Below are positions 12,430 through 25,015 of a stretch of DNA of 64,000 bases, one piece after another. The notes under the pieces were generated by a model. The model did not search any database. It was not told the origin of the DNA and saw only the letters and a program-made list of their open reading frames with translations. The stretch comes from Carnegiea gigantea. Lineage: Eukaryota > Streptophyta > Magnoliopsida > Caryophyllales > Cactaceae. The number at the start of each line of letters is the position of its first letter. The stretch's first letter is position 1. Both the position numbers and the translations under genes were made by a program. The DNA lies in the NCBI GenBank assembly GCA_029747015.1, contig JAKOGI010000817.1:1-64000 (forward strand), given 5' to 3'.

Positions 12430-13720
12430 TGCCAGAAAATTCTTTAATCCCTCTACATGTTCAAAAAAGAAAGAAAACTGGTTAAGCTATAATTGGCAAC
12501 GCAGAAATTGCCCTGCGCTTGCATATTCGATAAATTCTTTTTCACAAAACCAGGTATTTCTTTACAATCAGTTAGAACAGGTTTTAGGGCTAAAAAGATT
12601 AAGAACTTTTCAGACCCCTTTATGACTATAAAGATTTCTTTTTTCATCATGGAATAGTTGCATTCTACTTTATTAAAACTTTAACTACAACATTTGCAGA
12701 GTTTTTTTCCTTCTTTGATTTTTAGTACTGCACTATAGTACTCATTGCTAGCATATATCTCAGGAATTAAATCATCTCCTTCATTAGGCAAATTAAGAAC
12801 AAGAAGATTTTTGCACATTTTTTAAGGTTTTGAACAATCCTCGAGTCCCTAGGGGCCCATGCCCAACTTACTTCTTTCTTGGGTTTTTGTTGCAATAGTT
12901 TTCTTAGTTTAGCTAGATTTTTAATGAAATCTAAAGCATAGGTAATAAATATAGGAAATGAGGTTTCTAATTTCCTCCTATCTTCAATCTTTTTAGGAAA
13001 ATGTTTTATTTTTTTCAGAATATGCTTTTGTAAAATGATTTGTCTAACTTTTATTTCCAGACCTAAAAACTCAATTTCTTATTCACCATAAATTCACTTA
13101 TTCTTGCCAAGAATAATGCCATGATTAATGCATCTATGGGTGATAGCTAGAATATCATCTTTTTACTATTGTATGGTCTTGGAAAAGAAAAGGATATCAT
13201 CAATGTAAACTAGACTGCAATGATTAAGACAATTGAAAGTGTTATCCATTCTTCCTTGAAACATTTGAGGTGTATTTTTTAGACCAAATGACATTACTAT
13301 CCACTCATAATATCCTTGAGGGGCACTAAACACAGTTAAAGGAATGCTTTCTTCATCTATTTTTATCTACTAGTGTCTGCTTTTGCAATCCATTTTTGAG
13401 AACCAAGAGACTCCTTAAATTCTATTGAAAAGAACTATTATGTTAGTAATATAATAACTATCAAAGGCAGTATTATCATTAAGCTTTTTTAATTGATTAC
13501 CATTCTTGCTTTTCCTCTTTTTTCTTTAGTATGATTTCTCACCATGAAAACGGGACTAGTGTGAGAACTCTTACTATTTCTGATTAGCCTTTTATCCAAA
13601 AGTTCTTTGATTTATTTATCAAATTCTTGGATATCCTGGTGTGTATACACCATTTATTTGACTCGAATAATAGTGTTGAGATTTAGCAATGTAATCTTTG
13701 TAAATGTCTTATCTTTATCT
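12430..13720 (-). pseudogene. Copy A reverse transcriptase-RNase H, degenerate
   Basis: On the minus strand the RT catalytic block YIDDILFFSK is encoded at about 13,225-13,195, and the upstream fingers/palm part extends to about 13,720. RNase H follows at about 12,900-12,450, with an open remnant at 12,650-12,453. Stops interrupt both domains, so no continuous pol product can be made. Family knowledge: this enzyme pair copies the pregenomic RNA into DNA. The same blocks are in copy B at 26,580-27,780. Confidence 0.75.
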
Positions 13721-14057
13721 GAAAAGACAAATATCATAGTAGAGGTCTTTGCATAATTACTCTTGTTATTAAGCAATCTGCTGTTTAATGGATAACTTAA
13801 GTAGTTAGAATGTTAGTGCTATCTCAGATTGTACAGGTATTACCATCTCTCCATGCTGCTGTGTGTAAACTCAATCTTTTGATGAGTATAAGCTTTATTT
13901 AACTTATCAATAGGGACTGAGTGACCATTTATTATGAATATTATTTGGTTTATGGTCTGTTTGCATGGAGAATATAGTCTCTAAAAATTATTTCTAATAA
14001 TCATATCATGGGAGGATTGATCAGTAGCCGACAGGACTGTATAATGCATTGGACACC

Positions 14058-14459
14058 CTATATTTCTATTGATAATCCTTTTATGCCCTCATTATAGCTC
14101 ATTATTCTATTGCCAGCTATCCTTACTTGTAAAGGATTCTTGACTTTCTTCCACATTAATTCTAAAAATAATGATCTTTTTCTAACATAGACAAAATAAG
14201 CACTATCTATATAGGCACACAATTTATATTTATTATATCCATCTAAAGATACATTTATTGGGATATATATACTATTAGGATTTGTATTAGTTACTTCATA
14301 GCATATGTCCATAGTCGTATTTGTGACTAATTCATCCCCATAGATTGGCTCACCAACAGTTCTTGTTTTGTATCCACTGACTTTTCTATCTAAACTCATA
14401 CTTCGGTCAACACTGTATCTTGCGCGTTCAAAACTCATTCTATTCATTTCACTTGTCAT
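14058..14459 (-). pseudogene. Copy A retroviral-type aspartic protease remnant
   Basis: An open stretch of 133 codons on the minus strand. The catalytic neighbourhood reads YIDSAY where an active pepsin-like retroviral protease has D-S/T-G, so the Gly of the triad is replaced. The downstream NPLQVRIAGNRIMSYNEGIK matches the second half of caulimovirid proteases. The start MTSEMNRMSFERARYSVDRS matches copy B at 25,794. In the virus this enzyme would process the polyprotein. Confidence 0.7.
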
Positions 14460-14559
14460 ACTAATTGAATCATCTTATTTAAGCTCTTATTTAGTTGATG
14501 CCAACCCTTCTTCCCATTCTGATTATGCACTTATGCTTCTTAATAATTGAGGTTTAATG

Positions 14560-15270
14560 GCAATTTTTCCACTTTCGTCAATTTTTATTACATTTTTCTT
14601 ATTGATTTTTATAGGATTGACTAAACTGGATATCCATTTCCTACCAATTTTTTATCTGTTGTGGGTAGGACTCTATCATTTGAATTCTTTATTAGAGTAG
14701 GACTCTCAAATTTTTCTACCTCTATCATTGATATCTTAGTCTTTGAGTGTAGGTATTATCTAATTTGTAGATTATTTTCCGAAATATCCTCAGTTGGTAA
14801 CCTCCTATCTTTATATCCATTCCAACCATTTTTTTTATCTTAAGGGATCAGAAGTTTTTGACAATTCATCTTTGAAGCTTACATAATATCTAGGTCGGTA
14901 ATTAAATCCTACTGATCCATTATATAAATTGGTCTTTATCCCTGTAATAATTTGATTATTAAATTTGGTATGCCTGATGTCGCAGAGCAAAGCATAAAGG
15001 TTAATATCTTTACCATAATATTTAAATGGAGCAATTTGAACTGGGATACTTCCAACATGGATATACCTATATTTTATATCTTTGTTATGTTTAAGGATGG
15101 TTTTCCAATTAATGAGATTAACTTCTCCCTAATCATACTCATAGTCTTTTTTTTCTAATCTCCTTTCATCATTTTGCATACGTACTTACTCTTTAATTGA
15201 AACATGAATTTTTTTATAGATCATAACTTTCTGAATTATAGGAAGGGCCTAATCTCCTTTGACATCTTCA
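14560..15270 (-). pseudogene. Copy A movement protein remnant
   Basis: Aligned in inverse orientation with 25,016-25,615 of copy B, where 30K-superfamily movement-protein signatures are clearer. The minus-strand reading is broken by stops. The uninterrupted sequence here around 15,225-15,250 (minus ATAATTCAGAAAGTTATGAT) is the empty version of the LINE insertion site in copy B. Plus-strand ORFs in this interval are shadows. Confidence 0.55.
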
Positions 15271-15479
15271 TTTTCATTATCTATAATAAATTCTTTTCCT
15301 CAAAGATCGCTAAAACTAATTGAGCTACTTTCCATCATATAACTAGTTCTTCATAACCACTTTCTTTATATTCATCTTCTAGTACAATTTCAATAATTCC
15401 CTTATTATTTTTCAGGATTAGGTCTGGTGCTTCTTCTGCGCTAAGATCAAAATAATCTAGACTATCCAAAGTTTCTATA

Positions 15480-17215
15480 AACTTGTTATTCTTCTTATTT
15501 TTACATTCGTTAGCATCATGACCTATTTATTCACGTGCCCAACACTCACAGTTGTTTTTTCTTGTAGGACAATAAGCAACTTTTCTAAAAAATCTTCTTT
15601 TTAGAACTTGGTTTGTTATAGTACTTTCTTTTATAGTTCTCTCCTTTTGCTTGTTAAAGCTCTTTTTTATAAAATTTTTCTTTTTCTTATCTTCTCAGGT
15701 TCCTTTCCCCGTTGGTGAGGATTATCCCAATATGTTAGGAATTGCTTCTTCATTTTATTTTTGTTTTTGGAGATCAAAACATTTATCATTGATCCATTTC
15801 CTTAAATAAGAAATTCTTGTATCAAGGGTATCAATGATATTTGATTTTTCAACCCATGCAATTTATTTTTCATTGATCATATAATTGATTTGATATGGTA
15901 ATTTGTCATAAAGCCTACTAAGATTAGTTTCATTATGTCCAATTTCATAATAATACTAACTAAATTCAGCAATATAATTATTCATATATCTCCTATCCCA
16001 TAATTCTTTGTTATTAATCTTTCTTTGCCATTCTTTAACTTTTTCTTCAGAATCAAGTTTAACTCCAATAAATTTAGTTTCAATTTCCTTACATACTTTT
16101 TTGAATAGCAACTGGTATTTCCATCATTCTTTATACATTTTTACCATCTTTATCTAATGAGTCATACCAATCAGCCACAGTGCCAGAAAAACTATATTTG
16201 ATATAGTTTAGGAAATTCCCAATAGATCATGTGGTATTCAAGTTTAGAATACTATTCATACCTCTTTTTCAATGCTCAAATATTTTCTCTATTACAAGCT
16301 CCACCGATGTTTAAGATGTATCCTGTTTGGCTAATTGGGGTTAAGTCGATTTCTTCAAATAATGTGGTTTTTTTTGGGATGAACCAATAAGAAAAGTTGG
16401 TTGTACGCCAAGATGGAACGCATCTTGGTCTCATAAAATGGATATTTCTTCTAGAAAATTTACCAAATTCTTCAGGATTAGGAACGACATTGTTAACTAG
16501 ATTTGTTCCAATTTCATCTATGTTGAGTTATTCTCTAATCTTATTGATTTCATCCCCAAATACCATTTTACCATATTTGTTTGATCTAGTTTCCTCTTAA
16601 TCTCTTCTAAAGGTACAACATCTAGATCTTCCAATGTAATTAAGTTCATTTGTTGATATATTTCTTCTTATAACTGGACATTATTTGTCTCTTCATTTTC
16701 ATCAGATAATACATCTTGTTTTTCGACTATTGTATCCATGATTTTATTTAACTTTTCTAGGTTTTGTTCTTTATCAATCATATTATGTAATTCCTCAAGA
16801 TTGTACTGCTTATACTCCATCCTTTTCTTCTTTTTTTGCATTCTTAGACGATTTTTCAGTTGTTTATTCTCTTACTTCTTTTTGAATTTTTATATCATGC
16901 AAAGAAAATTAATTTTTTTTTTTAACTTTTGGAAAGGGTATTTATGTTGAAATGAAGAACAAATGCTTAAATCAGATTTTCCACTGTATCAGAGTTTGTT
17001 GATCAAACAAAGATTATAGATAACTACTTCTGTATATCCTTAACTTTAGTCTTATTTTTTGTTAATTCCACCTCTAATTCTAAAACTATATCAGTAATAT
17101 AGTTTAATTGCTGTGCTGCTGAAGTAGTTTCTTCTTGTGAGTGCACAATATATGAATAATTAGGAGAAGGACAAATAGATGATGATTCAGGCATTAAACA
17201 CAATTAATTAACCAT
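15480..17215 (-). pseudogene. Copy A coat protein with CCHC zinc knuckle, degenerate
   Basis: On the minus strand the region begins at about 17,215 with the same N-terminal region as copy B at 19,200, continues through the coat-protein core (about 16,450-15,750) and ends with a zinc knuckle at about 15,550-15,502. The knuckle retains CEC, GH and NEC elements, but one Cys is changed to Arg and there is an in-frame stop. A Lys/Arg-rich stretch precedes the knuckle, as in caulimovirid coat proteins, which package nucleic acid. Minus-strand sequence near 15,590 (AAGAAGATTTTTTAGAAAAG) is the uninterrupted form of the site occupied by solo LTR copy 3 in copy B. Confidence 0.7.
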
Positions 17216-17400
17216 TAATTATCTTAATTATCTTAATAATTTTGTTCATGTGGATCTAATACTATTTGAAAGAGGGGTTCAAATAGTACCTATCATGCAT
17301 AAAAATTTAAATTTTGGAAAGTAGGTTTTTGAGAATTAGGGTTGAAAATGCAAAGTTTAAAAGTTTAGGGGTGTATAAAAAACATAGAGGGTACTTAAAA

Positions 17401-17880
17401 TTAAGGTCAATAAATTTTGTGGTAGCAGAATATTAACTCCAAAAAAGTATGAGTAAAAATATTAATGTCTAAAACTTCAGAGTACTTGAATGCGAACTAT
17501 TTGGGTGTTTTATGGTGGTAGTGGGTTAGGGTTTAACTATAAGCTAATATATTGCCCCATCCCCTGCCCTTTTTCTAAGTCAATAATGGCTAATGGGGGT
17601 AGGTCCGTTGCTATTATCGCCAACCCCCTTTCTCTCTTAGTCAAGAAGGAAGAAAAAGAGCATATAGCTTTTTCCCCACTGCATTTGACCCTCTTAACAT
17701 GAGTATTCATAGCTTTGCTCCCTTTTTCTTTTCTCTTTTTCTTTTCTATATTCCCCTCAATCACTCTTATAACTCCTAATTTACTATACAATTTACTATT
17801 AAGAATAACTCGCACAAGAGTACTAATATAATTTAATGACCTTTGAAAGAAAATTTAGAATCCATACACATAAATTGCAT
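17401..17880. other. Spacer between copy A and L1 fragment; nothing recognised
   Basis: AT-rich sequence with two overlapping short ORFs on opposite strands (17,490-17,702 and 17,537-17,815) that have no recognisable domain. No TIR, LTR end or RNA gene seen. It is part of the 1.5-1.8 kb separating the facing 5' ends of the two viral copies. Confidence 0.3.
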
Positions 17881-18755
17881 AACATTTATGTCTAGTTTAG
17901 ATGTCTACAACATGGGATGATTAAGTGACTGACAATATTGACGGCCATGTTGCTCATTACTTAGTGGATAAGTTAGATAGTGCTAATAATTATAATATTG
18001 AACACTGAAAAGTAATTTTAGAGCATTCAGAAGCCCATTAAAGTGTATAGACCAAGGATGTAGGCACATATATGTGCGCCTTTCAATTTTATTCCCTAGA
18101 TAACAAAGATTTGATGGTAAGTCAGGGGTCTTTAGGCATTTGATGAGGATATTTTGTTACTTAAGAAGGTAACTGGTTTTCAACAATCCTTAGAGATTGC
18201 TTTTTGATAAAGCTTACTGTTGGGTGAAATTTTGTAGATGATGAAAACTATAGCCTCCAAACCTAAGGACTTTTGTGGACTTAGATGAAGAGGTTATACT
18301 TAAAGATTATCAAGGCTTGTATTGATATCAATATCCTAAAGCCTCTTTGGTGAGGAGTGAATTGGAAAATTAAAGGGAAATCAAGGATCAAAATTAAATT
18401 AGTGAAATTGCTAGATTTCTACTATGCTTGTGTATTCCTTAGAAATATTTACCTAGAATGTGATCTTTACAAAATATCTCAAGCTCAAAGTCACAATATG
18501 AAGATTGGATTCATTCTCTACCAATCAAGAGGAAAATGGGGGAGTCGAAAGATAAGTAAAAAAGGAATCAAAGGAAAGGGGGGATAAGTGGCAACATAGA
18601 TGCCAATAGATGAATAATCAATATTAGAGATGGGCTCGAACTCACGTAAGAATAAGTACTTCATGGGGAGGGGAGAAGAACGTTTAGGTTGTTGAGGAAG
18701 TAGTGGCTGCTATCAACTCATAAACAAAGGTTACGGTGTAACCCTAGCCTAAGCT
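17881..18755 (+). pseudogene. L1 LINE ORF1 fragment with degenerate CCHC
   Basis: Around 18,310-18,590 the plus strand encodes a sequence with KPL followed by basic beta strands and then LLDFYYACVFLRNIYLEC. This matches the zinc-knuckle region of plant L1 ORF1 proteins (normally LPDFCYxCGxxGHxxxxC). The first Cys has become Tyr and the His Asn. The preceding 300 bp has patches of the upstream DUF4283-like region with stops. ORF1 proteins bind LINE RNA. The start codon of the L1 ORF2 equivalent follows at 18,756, so ORF order is preserved. Confidence 0.6.
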
Positions 18756-18932
18756 ATGCATATCATTTGCTTAAACTATCGGGGGTGCTATGGCTACAAA
18801 GCATTTGACAATTCCCGAGACTTTATGTGAAGGTATTCATCGAATAAAACCAAGTTGGCTAGCATTGAGATGGAAGCTTTAAAGAGTAGATTGTGTAATT
18901 ATGACTATTATGGTAGCTATGCGAATAATAAA
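18756..18932 (+). pseudogene. L1 LINE ORF2 start, endonuclease N-terminus
   Basis: It begins MHIICLNYRG, equivalent to the conserved MKIxSWNCRG start of plant L1 ORF2, and continues with SSIEMEALKSRL-like sequence and NYDYYGSYANNKG, matching the first 60 or so residues of the apurinic-type endonuclease domain. The frame shifts once. It stops abruptly where viral copy B begins. The last 43 bp recur at 30,139-30,181. Confidence 0.65.
18890..18932 (+). repeat. Direct repeat flanking viral copy B, left
   Basis: The 43-bp segment with GTGTAATTATGACTATTATG and GCTATGCGAATAATAAA matches 30,139-30,181 with about five differences. It is L1 endonuclease sequence, so host-target sequence is present on both sides of viral copy B. 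Confidence 0.7.
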
Positions 18933-19189
18933 GGTCAAGTGGAGGACCAGCGTAGCGCTTCTCTAAGTTAAAATCGTAAAGTTTTAAAAATATCACTACC
19001 AGACACTCTACTTTGTATGGAAATCATAATTAGGAGACCACGTTATTAGAATATATTTAAAAGGGTCAATATTTTGTGAAAACTATTTTAAGGGGTAGTT
19101 CACTTCCAAAATTTTATTTTTGTGCCTGTGTAATTTTTTTATAAGTACTACTCGAGGTCCTCTTTATTTTGGTAATAATTAAGATAATT

Positions 19190-20791
19190 AATAATTAATT
19201 AAGCTAATTAACTATTTTTAATACTTGAATCATCACCTACTTATCCTGCTCCAAATTATGCACATATTGTGCACTATCCAGAAGGAACCACTTCAGTCCT
19301 ATCTCAATTAAACCATATCACTAATATAGTTTTAGAATTAAAAGTTGAATTAGCAAAAACTAAGACTAAAGTCAAGGAGATTAAGAAGTAATTATCTGTA
19401 ATCCATCTTTCTTTGGTGAACGAAATTAGACATAGTGGAAAATCAACTTTAAATATTAATACTCCCTTTCAGTATAAATATCCTTTCCAAAATCAAAAAA
19501 ATAAAAATCCATTTTCTTTGCATGATATAAAAATTCAAAAAGAAGTAGGAGAAAAATTAGCTGAAAAATCGTCTGAAAAGGCAAAAAAAAGTAGAGAATA
19601 GATTATAAGCAGTATAATCTTGATGAACTACAGGATATGTTCGAGAAAGAACAAAATTCAGAAGAATTAAACAAAATTATAACCACAATTATTGATATAC
19701 ATGACGTATTATCTGATGATAAAGAGACAAATAATGTCTAATTAGAAGAAGAAATATATCAATAGATGAACCTAATTGAGCTAGAAGATCTTAATGTGGT
19801 ACCTTTAGACGAAATTAGAAAGATAATAGATTAAAAAAATATGGTAAAATAGTATTTGACAACGAGATTAACCAGATTGGAGAAGAACTTAACACAGATG
19901 AAATTGACTCCGATCTAGTTAACAATATAATTTCTAAACCTGAAGAATTTGATGAACCTTCTAGAAGAAATAGCCATTTTATGAGGCCTAGGTACGTTCC
20001 AACAGGACCTACAACTAATTTTTCTTTTGGATTTGTCCCAAGGAAAACTGAGGCCTTTGAAGAAATTAGTCTTACTCCAATTAGCCAAACCGGATATATC
20101 TTAAACATCGATGGAGCTCATGATAGAGAAGACATATTTGAACACTGAAAAAAAGGAATAAATAGTGCCTTAAATTTAAATACCCCATAGACTGTAGGAA
20201 ATCTCTTGAATTATATCAAGCATAGTTCTTCTGACACTGTAGTTGATTGGTATAATTCATTAAATGAAGATGGTAAAAATGCATTAACAATGACGGAAAC
20301 ACTAGTTGCAATGTTCAAAAATTTATGTAAGGAAATCAAAACTGAGTTTATCAGAGCTAAACTTGATTCTGAAGAAAAAAACAAGAGAATGACAAAGAAA
20401 GATTGATAATATATAGTTATGAGATATGAGGTATCTGGAGAATTATATTGTTGAATTTATTCAATATTATTACAAAATTAGGCATAATGAAACTAACCTT
20501 GGCATATTCTATAACAAATTACCATATCCAATAAATTCCATAACTAATGAAAAATACATTGCATGGTTTCCCTTGGTTCAAGAATCTCTTATTTAAAAAA
20601 ATGGGTTAATGATCAATATCTTGATCTCCAAGAGCAAAAAAAAATTAAGAAGCAGTTTTTAGCTTGTTGGGATTCACCTCACCAATAGAAAAAGGAACCT
20701 AAAAGGAGAAGAAAAAGAGCTTTAATAAGCAAAGGGGAGAGAAATATACAAGAAAATATTATAATAAACCAAGTCCTAAAAACGAAGATTT
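19190..20791 (+). pseudogene. Copy B coat protein, N-terminal and core part
   Basis: After an N-terminal region with a heptad-like segment rich in Leu/Lys/Glu (19,320-19,400) and a charged stretch (19,413-19,601), the core follows at about 19,980-20,405. Here VDWYNSLNEDGKNAL and a preceding 'EDIFEHW' segment match the helical core of caulimovirid capsid proteins. After 20,405 there is a frame disturbance, then a Lys/Arg-rich stretch up to the solo LTR insertion. Several stops are visible (for example 19,390 and 19,740). The protein would have assembled the capsid. Confidence 0.65.
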
Positions 20792-23332
20792 TGTAATGCC
20801 CCAAATGAAAGTAAATCACTGTTTGTATTTCTTTCATTAATTTCTCCAATTAGGAACGATAACCCAAATGATTAGGCGTCACCGCCGTACAACAAGGACA
20901 AGGCTTTGCTTGTATATAATAAACTTATCCATAATAATCAATGTTTACCATCAACGGCATTCACACCATCACAACCCATCAGATCATTTAGATAAGTATA
21001 GAAGCTGTTCTAACATCAAACGATTCAAATATCTCATGGATTACACCAAAATATAGAATTCTGATAAAATATACAGTCTCAACACCAAATATATCACAAT
21101 ACGGTGTTATAGCATCTCAATGATAATACACCACTATTCGATATTGACTTCCCGTCTCACTTATCATCTTCAGCCGTTCTACCCGCCTGAGGGCGATTTA
21201 CTAAACACTTTCTTAAACCAAAACATGAAAATATTTCGAACTGTGAGCCGAAACTTAGTACATGCATTCCTGTATTGTTAAACATTCATGGAAAAAAGAA
21301 CTGGTTGGACCCGTGTTGCAATTTATTTTTAATTAAAGATAGGGAATTAGATGAATATGAAACTATGTTGACAATTATTATCTAATAATGAACCTTTAGT
21401 AACTGTTACGATATGAAGATAGGTGTACACCTGCCAAGCCGATTGGGACCTGGCCTGAAACCGCACGAGTAACTGAAGGGCTATGCCCTATAACTGATAA
21501 TTGATGGGATCGCTAATTATGTGATAAATCAATGATTAAATTGATTCATTGATGTACTTACCAAAACATTATAATTTTTGATAAATACGTGCTGATTTCT
21601 AAAAATACAAACAATGAACGTACCTGGAATTCTTAAATGTAAGCTCACTGAATAATATAGTGCACAAAAGTGGAAGGAATGGTAGATTAAGCCCTGATTC
21701 TATACAAACTTATCGTTGTAGGAACATACGGTTAGCAAAAATATTATTTCATAACTAATAATTTAGTAAAAGAAAAGTAAAAGCATAACAGAGGCTTAGA
21801 AAGAATGATTCATAACTTAATCATCTGACCTCTAATTGAGGTCAAAACCCCAATATAGGAAGCTTAGGAAATCCCCAAAATCTTTTATTTAGAACACCAA
21901 GCTTGATTCCTACAATAGAATTTCCAAAATGAGGCTAGAACACAAGCATGTCAGTTTTGGTCCATTCTGCGCAGTTTTAGTAAAACAACCATGGCTTTTT
22001 CTACAGACCTCGAATTAAGGCGATTCAAAAGGTATTTGAAAGCTAACACACTAAAATATCATCTACCAAAAATAATAATTTTCCAATGGGCCAATCATTA
22101 CCAGTTTAATCGTGAACTCTGTCCTGTTTTCCTGAAATTTCCAGCCCTCACTACTTTGACTTTTCCCTCTCTTTTTTACACAAATTCTCAACTTAAATCA
22201 TTCCTTAAAAGTATGTAAATGAGCTTTGGTCCATCCCAACATCATACAAAATCACCATACTCAAATTCACTTCATAATCATAACTAATAAAGATCTTTTT
22301 AATCTAATACACACATAAACCAAGCTTAAAGCTAGTTTAATCCAAACCATACTTTACTTGCCAAAACCCTAGTTTATGGCCAACTTAGACTCACTCCAGC
22401 TCATTTGAAATCACCAAAAACATGATCAAAAACACCAATAAGTTAGAAGTTGACCAAATCAAAGATAAAATAATCAAAATCCAACACTTTAACATCAAGC
22501 TTGCATGATTAAGGATTAACGCCAACCCTAGCATGATCCAACCTCAACTCCACCATGATCAACACTAAAATAACTCTTATTTCTTATCAAAACAACATGA
22601 TCAAAGATTACAAATAACAAAACAAGCATCAAAACTAAAATAAAAGGCAAAATCAACAAGATCAAGTTTCAAGACTACTCACTTTGATTGAAGATAAGTA
22701 GAGCTGGAGGTGTTGTTTAGTGGTTTTGATGATAGAGGATGGTAGCTTGAAGTAATAAGATGTTGGGGGGGTCGGAAGCCACCAAGGCTGGCCGAAAAAC
22801 TAGCCAGAAACACCCAGGAGCTGCTGCTGTGCTGGCTGCGGTGAGGAGAGAGAAAATGTGTGTTGCAGATTGAGTTGTGTTTTGTTGACTAATCTAACTC
22901 TCTCTTGGCTGAGTTTTTATCTAGTAAAGTAACTTTTTGAGCTAACCATGGTTATGTTTAACCATGGTAATTAGTTAGATTAATAAGCAAACTTGTTAGG
23001 CTTTAAAACGGCCGAAATAAGTTGGGTTCGGGAATAAAATGCTTCGTAACGATAACGTTTTTATGAGACTAAAAATTAAATCTTTGTAATGTTACGGAAA
23101 ACAAAATAAATTATTTAGATTAAACTTGTTAAGGCCTATTATCAATTCTTCCAAAGTTTTTGTTAATCAATTAAATAAATAAATAAAATCCGACTTGCCA
23201 AGTGAGGGCCCAAATAAAAATTTTCCACTGGGGTGAATAAATGTGATAAATAAATTTGAGAAAAAAAATTATGAACATGAGGTAATTAAATAAATAAACA
23301 TAATTAAATAATTTTAGGGTTAGGCTATTACA
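20792..23332 (-). mobile_element. Solo LTR, copy 3, inserted in viral copy B
   Basis: In minus orientation it starts TGTAATAGCCTAACCC and ends CATTTGGGGCATTACA. The flanks are GATTT (20,787-20,791) and AATTT (23,333-23,337), a 5-bp duplication with one mismatch. Viral copy A has the uninterrupted site, which proves that this block is an insertion. The minus strand contains the family blocks AATGCATGTACTAAGTTTCG and GCTGAAGATGATAAGTGAG. The ORF at 21,991-22,218 is a shadow. No coding capacity. Confidence 0.88.
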
Positions 23333-23706
23333 AATTTTTAGAAAAGCAGCGTATTGTCCTGTAGAAAAAATAATTCCAAATGTTAGGCATGCAAAGATAT
23401 ACGACATTATGCTAATGAATGCAAAAATAGGAAGAATAATAAGCTGATTGAAAATTTGGAAAGCCTAGATTACTTTGAGCTAAGTGAGGAAGAGGCACTA
23501 GACCTAGCCCTAAATAATAATAAAGGAATTGTTGAGATTATACTAGAAGAAGAATATGAAGAGAATGATTATAAAGAGACCATTCATATGATAAAAAGTA
23601 GCTCGATTAGTCTTGGTGATCTTCAAGGAGATGCGTTTGTTGTAGACAATGAGGACGAAGAAGTTAAAGGAGATTGGGTCCTTCTTATAATTCAGAAAGA
23701 CATGAT
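23333..23706 (+). pseudogene. Copy B zinc knuckle and acidic tail of the coat protein
   Basis: Immediately after the solo LTR the viral frame resumes with a Cys-X2-Cys-X4-His-X4-Cys knuckle (about 23,389-23,430; ACKDIRHYANEC, one stop just before). It runs into an acidic segment rich in Glu/Asp (23,456-23,690, with SEEEALDLA and EEEYEENDY). The knuckle followed by acidic residues fits the C-terminal part of caulimovirid coat proteins. The segment ends at the LINE insertion. Confidence 0.72.
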
Positions 23707-25015
23707 ACAACAATAACAACACCACCTCCCAGTGTAGATTCCACTTTTGCAGGGCTGGGGAGATCCAGATTTAGGCAACCTTAACTCTACCGGCATCTCT
23801 ACCTGTAGAGAGGCTGATTCCAAGAGACCCACAAAAATAAGATTTTGTAAAAACCTTTTTTAGAAAAAGGATTTTGTGAGAGCATTATATAGAAAAAACT
23901 AAGGATGAGCAGTAGGGAAAGAACTAAGAAATACTAATAAATCAGGTAATAATTACTATGCTAACATAAGTATAATATAACATAGGAAGATATTGTACCT
24001 TAACAAATAGAGGTATGCAAACAAATGTCTTTTCCCAAATGAATGTATTACCTGCATACAAACTCGACCTACTAAAAAAGCACGAACAAACTTACCCTAT
24101 TGTAACCAAATGACAACTACGAGGTCATCTCCCTATGATCTAAGACCGTAATCTTATACCGCTATAGACTCCTATCCTGAGCCATATCCTTCATCAACCC
24201 TATAACTTTCAAGTCCTCTCTAATCACCTCGTCTAAACTCTTCTTCAGACTTCGGTCATCCCCTGTCTCTTTTCCCTTCGGGAATGTCAATCCTCTCACA
24301 ACTCCTCACGGGAGCATCCACACTCCTTCTCTTCACATGGCTAAACCATCTGAGTTTTATTTCTCTCATCCTATCTTCTGTGGAAGCCACTTTAACTAAG
24401 TCTCTGATTACTCTATTCATAATTCTATCCATTCTCGTATAACGACACATCCATCTAATCATCCTCATCTCTGTTACCATCAGCCTTTGAGCCTGAATCT
24501 TTTTTATAGGCCAACACTCCGATCCATACAGCATAGAAGGTCTAACTACCATACGATACACTTTATCTTTTAATCCTACAGGCATTCTCTTATCACAAAG
24601 CCCACCTGAAGCATGCTTCCATTTTTGCCTACCCACTTTCATACGCTGGTTAATGTCTTCGTTAATATCCCCTTTCTTATGGATGATCGTGACTAAATAT
24701 TTAAACTTCTCAACCTTTAGTATTATCATCCCATCAATGGTGACTTCTTCCCCCGCATCTTCCCTTCCACTGAAATGACAATGTAGGTATTCAGTTTTTG
24801 ATCTACTTACTCTAAAATCTCTAGATTTTACTGTATGTCTCCATTGCTCTAACTTGTCATTAACTCCTTCTTTGGTCTCATCAATAAAAATAATATTGTC
24901 TGCAAATAACATACACCATGGTAACTCATCTTGAATCTCTTTTGTAAGTTCATCCATAACTTATCTTGAAAAGGACTTATAAAAGAAAAGTTCATCCAAG
25001 TTCATCCATAACTCA
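23707..25015 (-). mobile_element. 5'-truncated RTE-type LINE inserted in viral copy B
   Basis: The minus strand encodes 233 codons (24,957-24,256) of the C-terminal half of a non-LTR retrotransposon RT. The catalytic box reads FADN where an active enzyme has Y/F-A-D-D, and the later part has the LYGSECW and RMIRWMCRYTRMDRI signatures of plant RTE elements. The 3' end of the element (left side) is a short untranslated tail ending in an imperfect (TTG)n on the minus strand, typical for RTE. A 15-bp duplication, TCAGAAAGACATGAT (23,692-23,706) and TCAGAATGACATGAT (25,016-25,030), flanks it. Viral copy A has the empty site. Endonuclease and N-terminal RT are missing, so it was dead on arrival. 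Confidence 0.88.

Larger units (their letters stand above)
10480..17400 (-). mobile_element. Endogenous pararetrovirus copy A (Caulimoviridae), minus strand, degenerate
   Basis: Read on the minus strand from about 17,400 down to 10,480, this region carries, in order, a coiled N-terminal region, coat protein, a CCHC zinc knuckle, movement protein, aspartic protease, reverse transcriptase, RNase H, a further downstream coding region and a promoter-leader region. There are no LTRs and no integrase, as expected for caulimovirid integrants. Coat protein and movement protein preceding the protease-RT block is the order known for cavemoviruses and solendoviruses, so I place it near those genera, not in Badnavirus. 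Every segment has stops or frameshifts. It aligns along its length with copy B in opposite orientation and serves as its empty-site reference. Confidence 0.85.
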
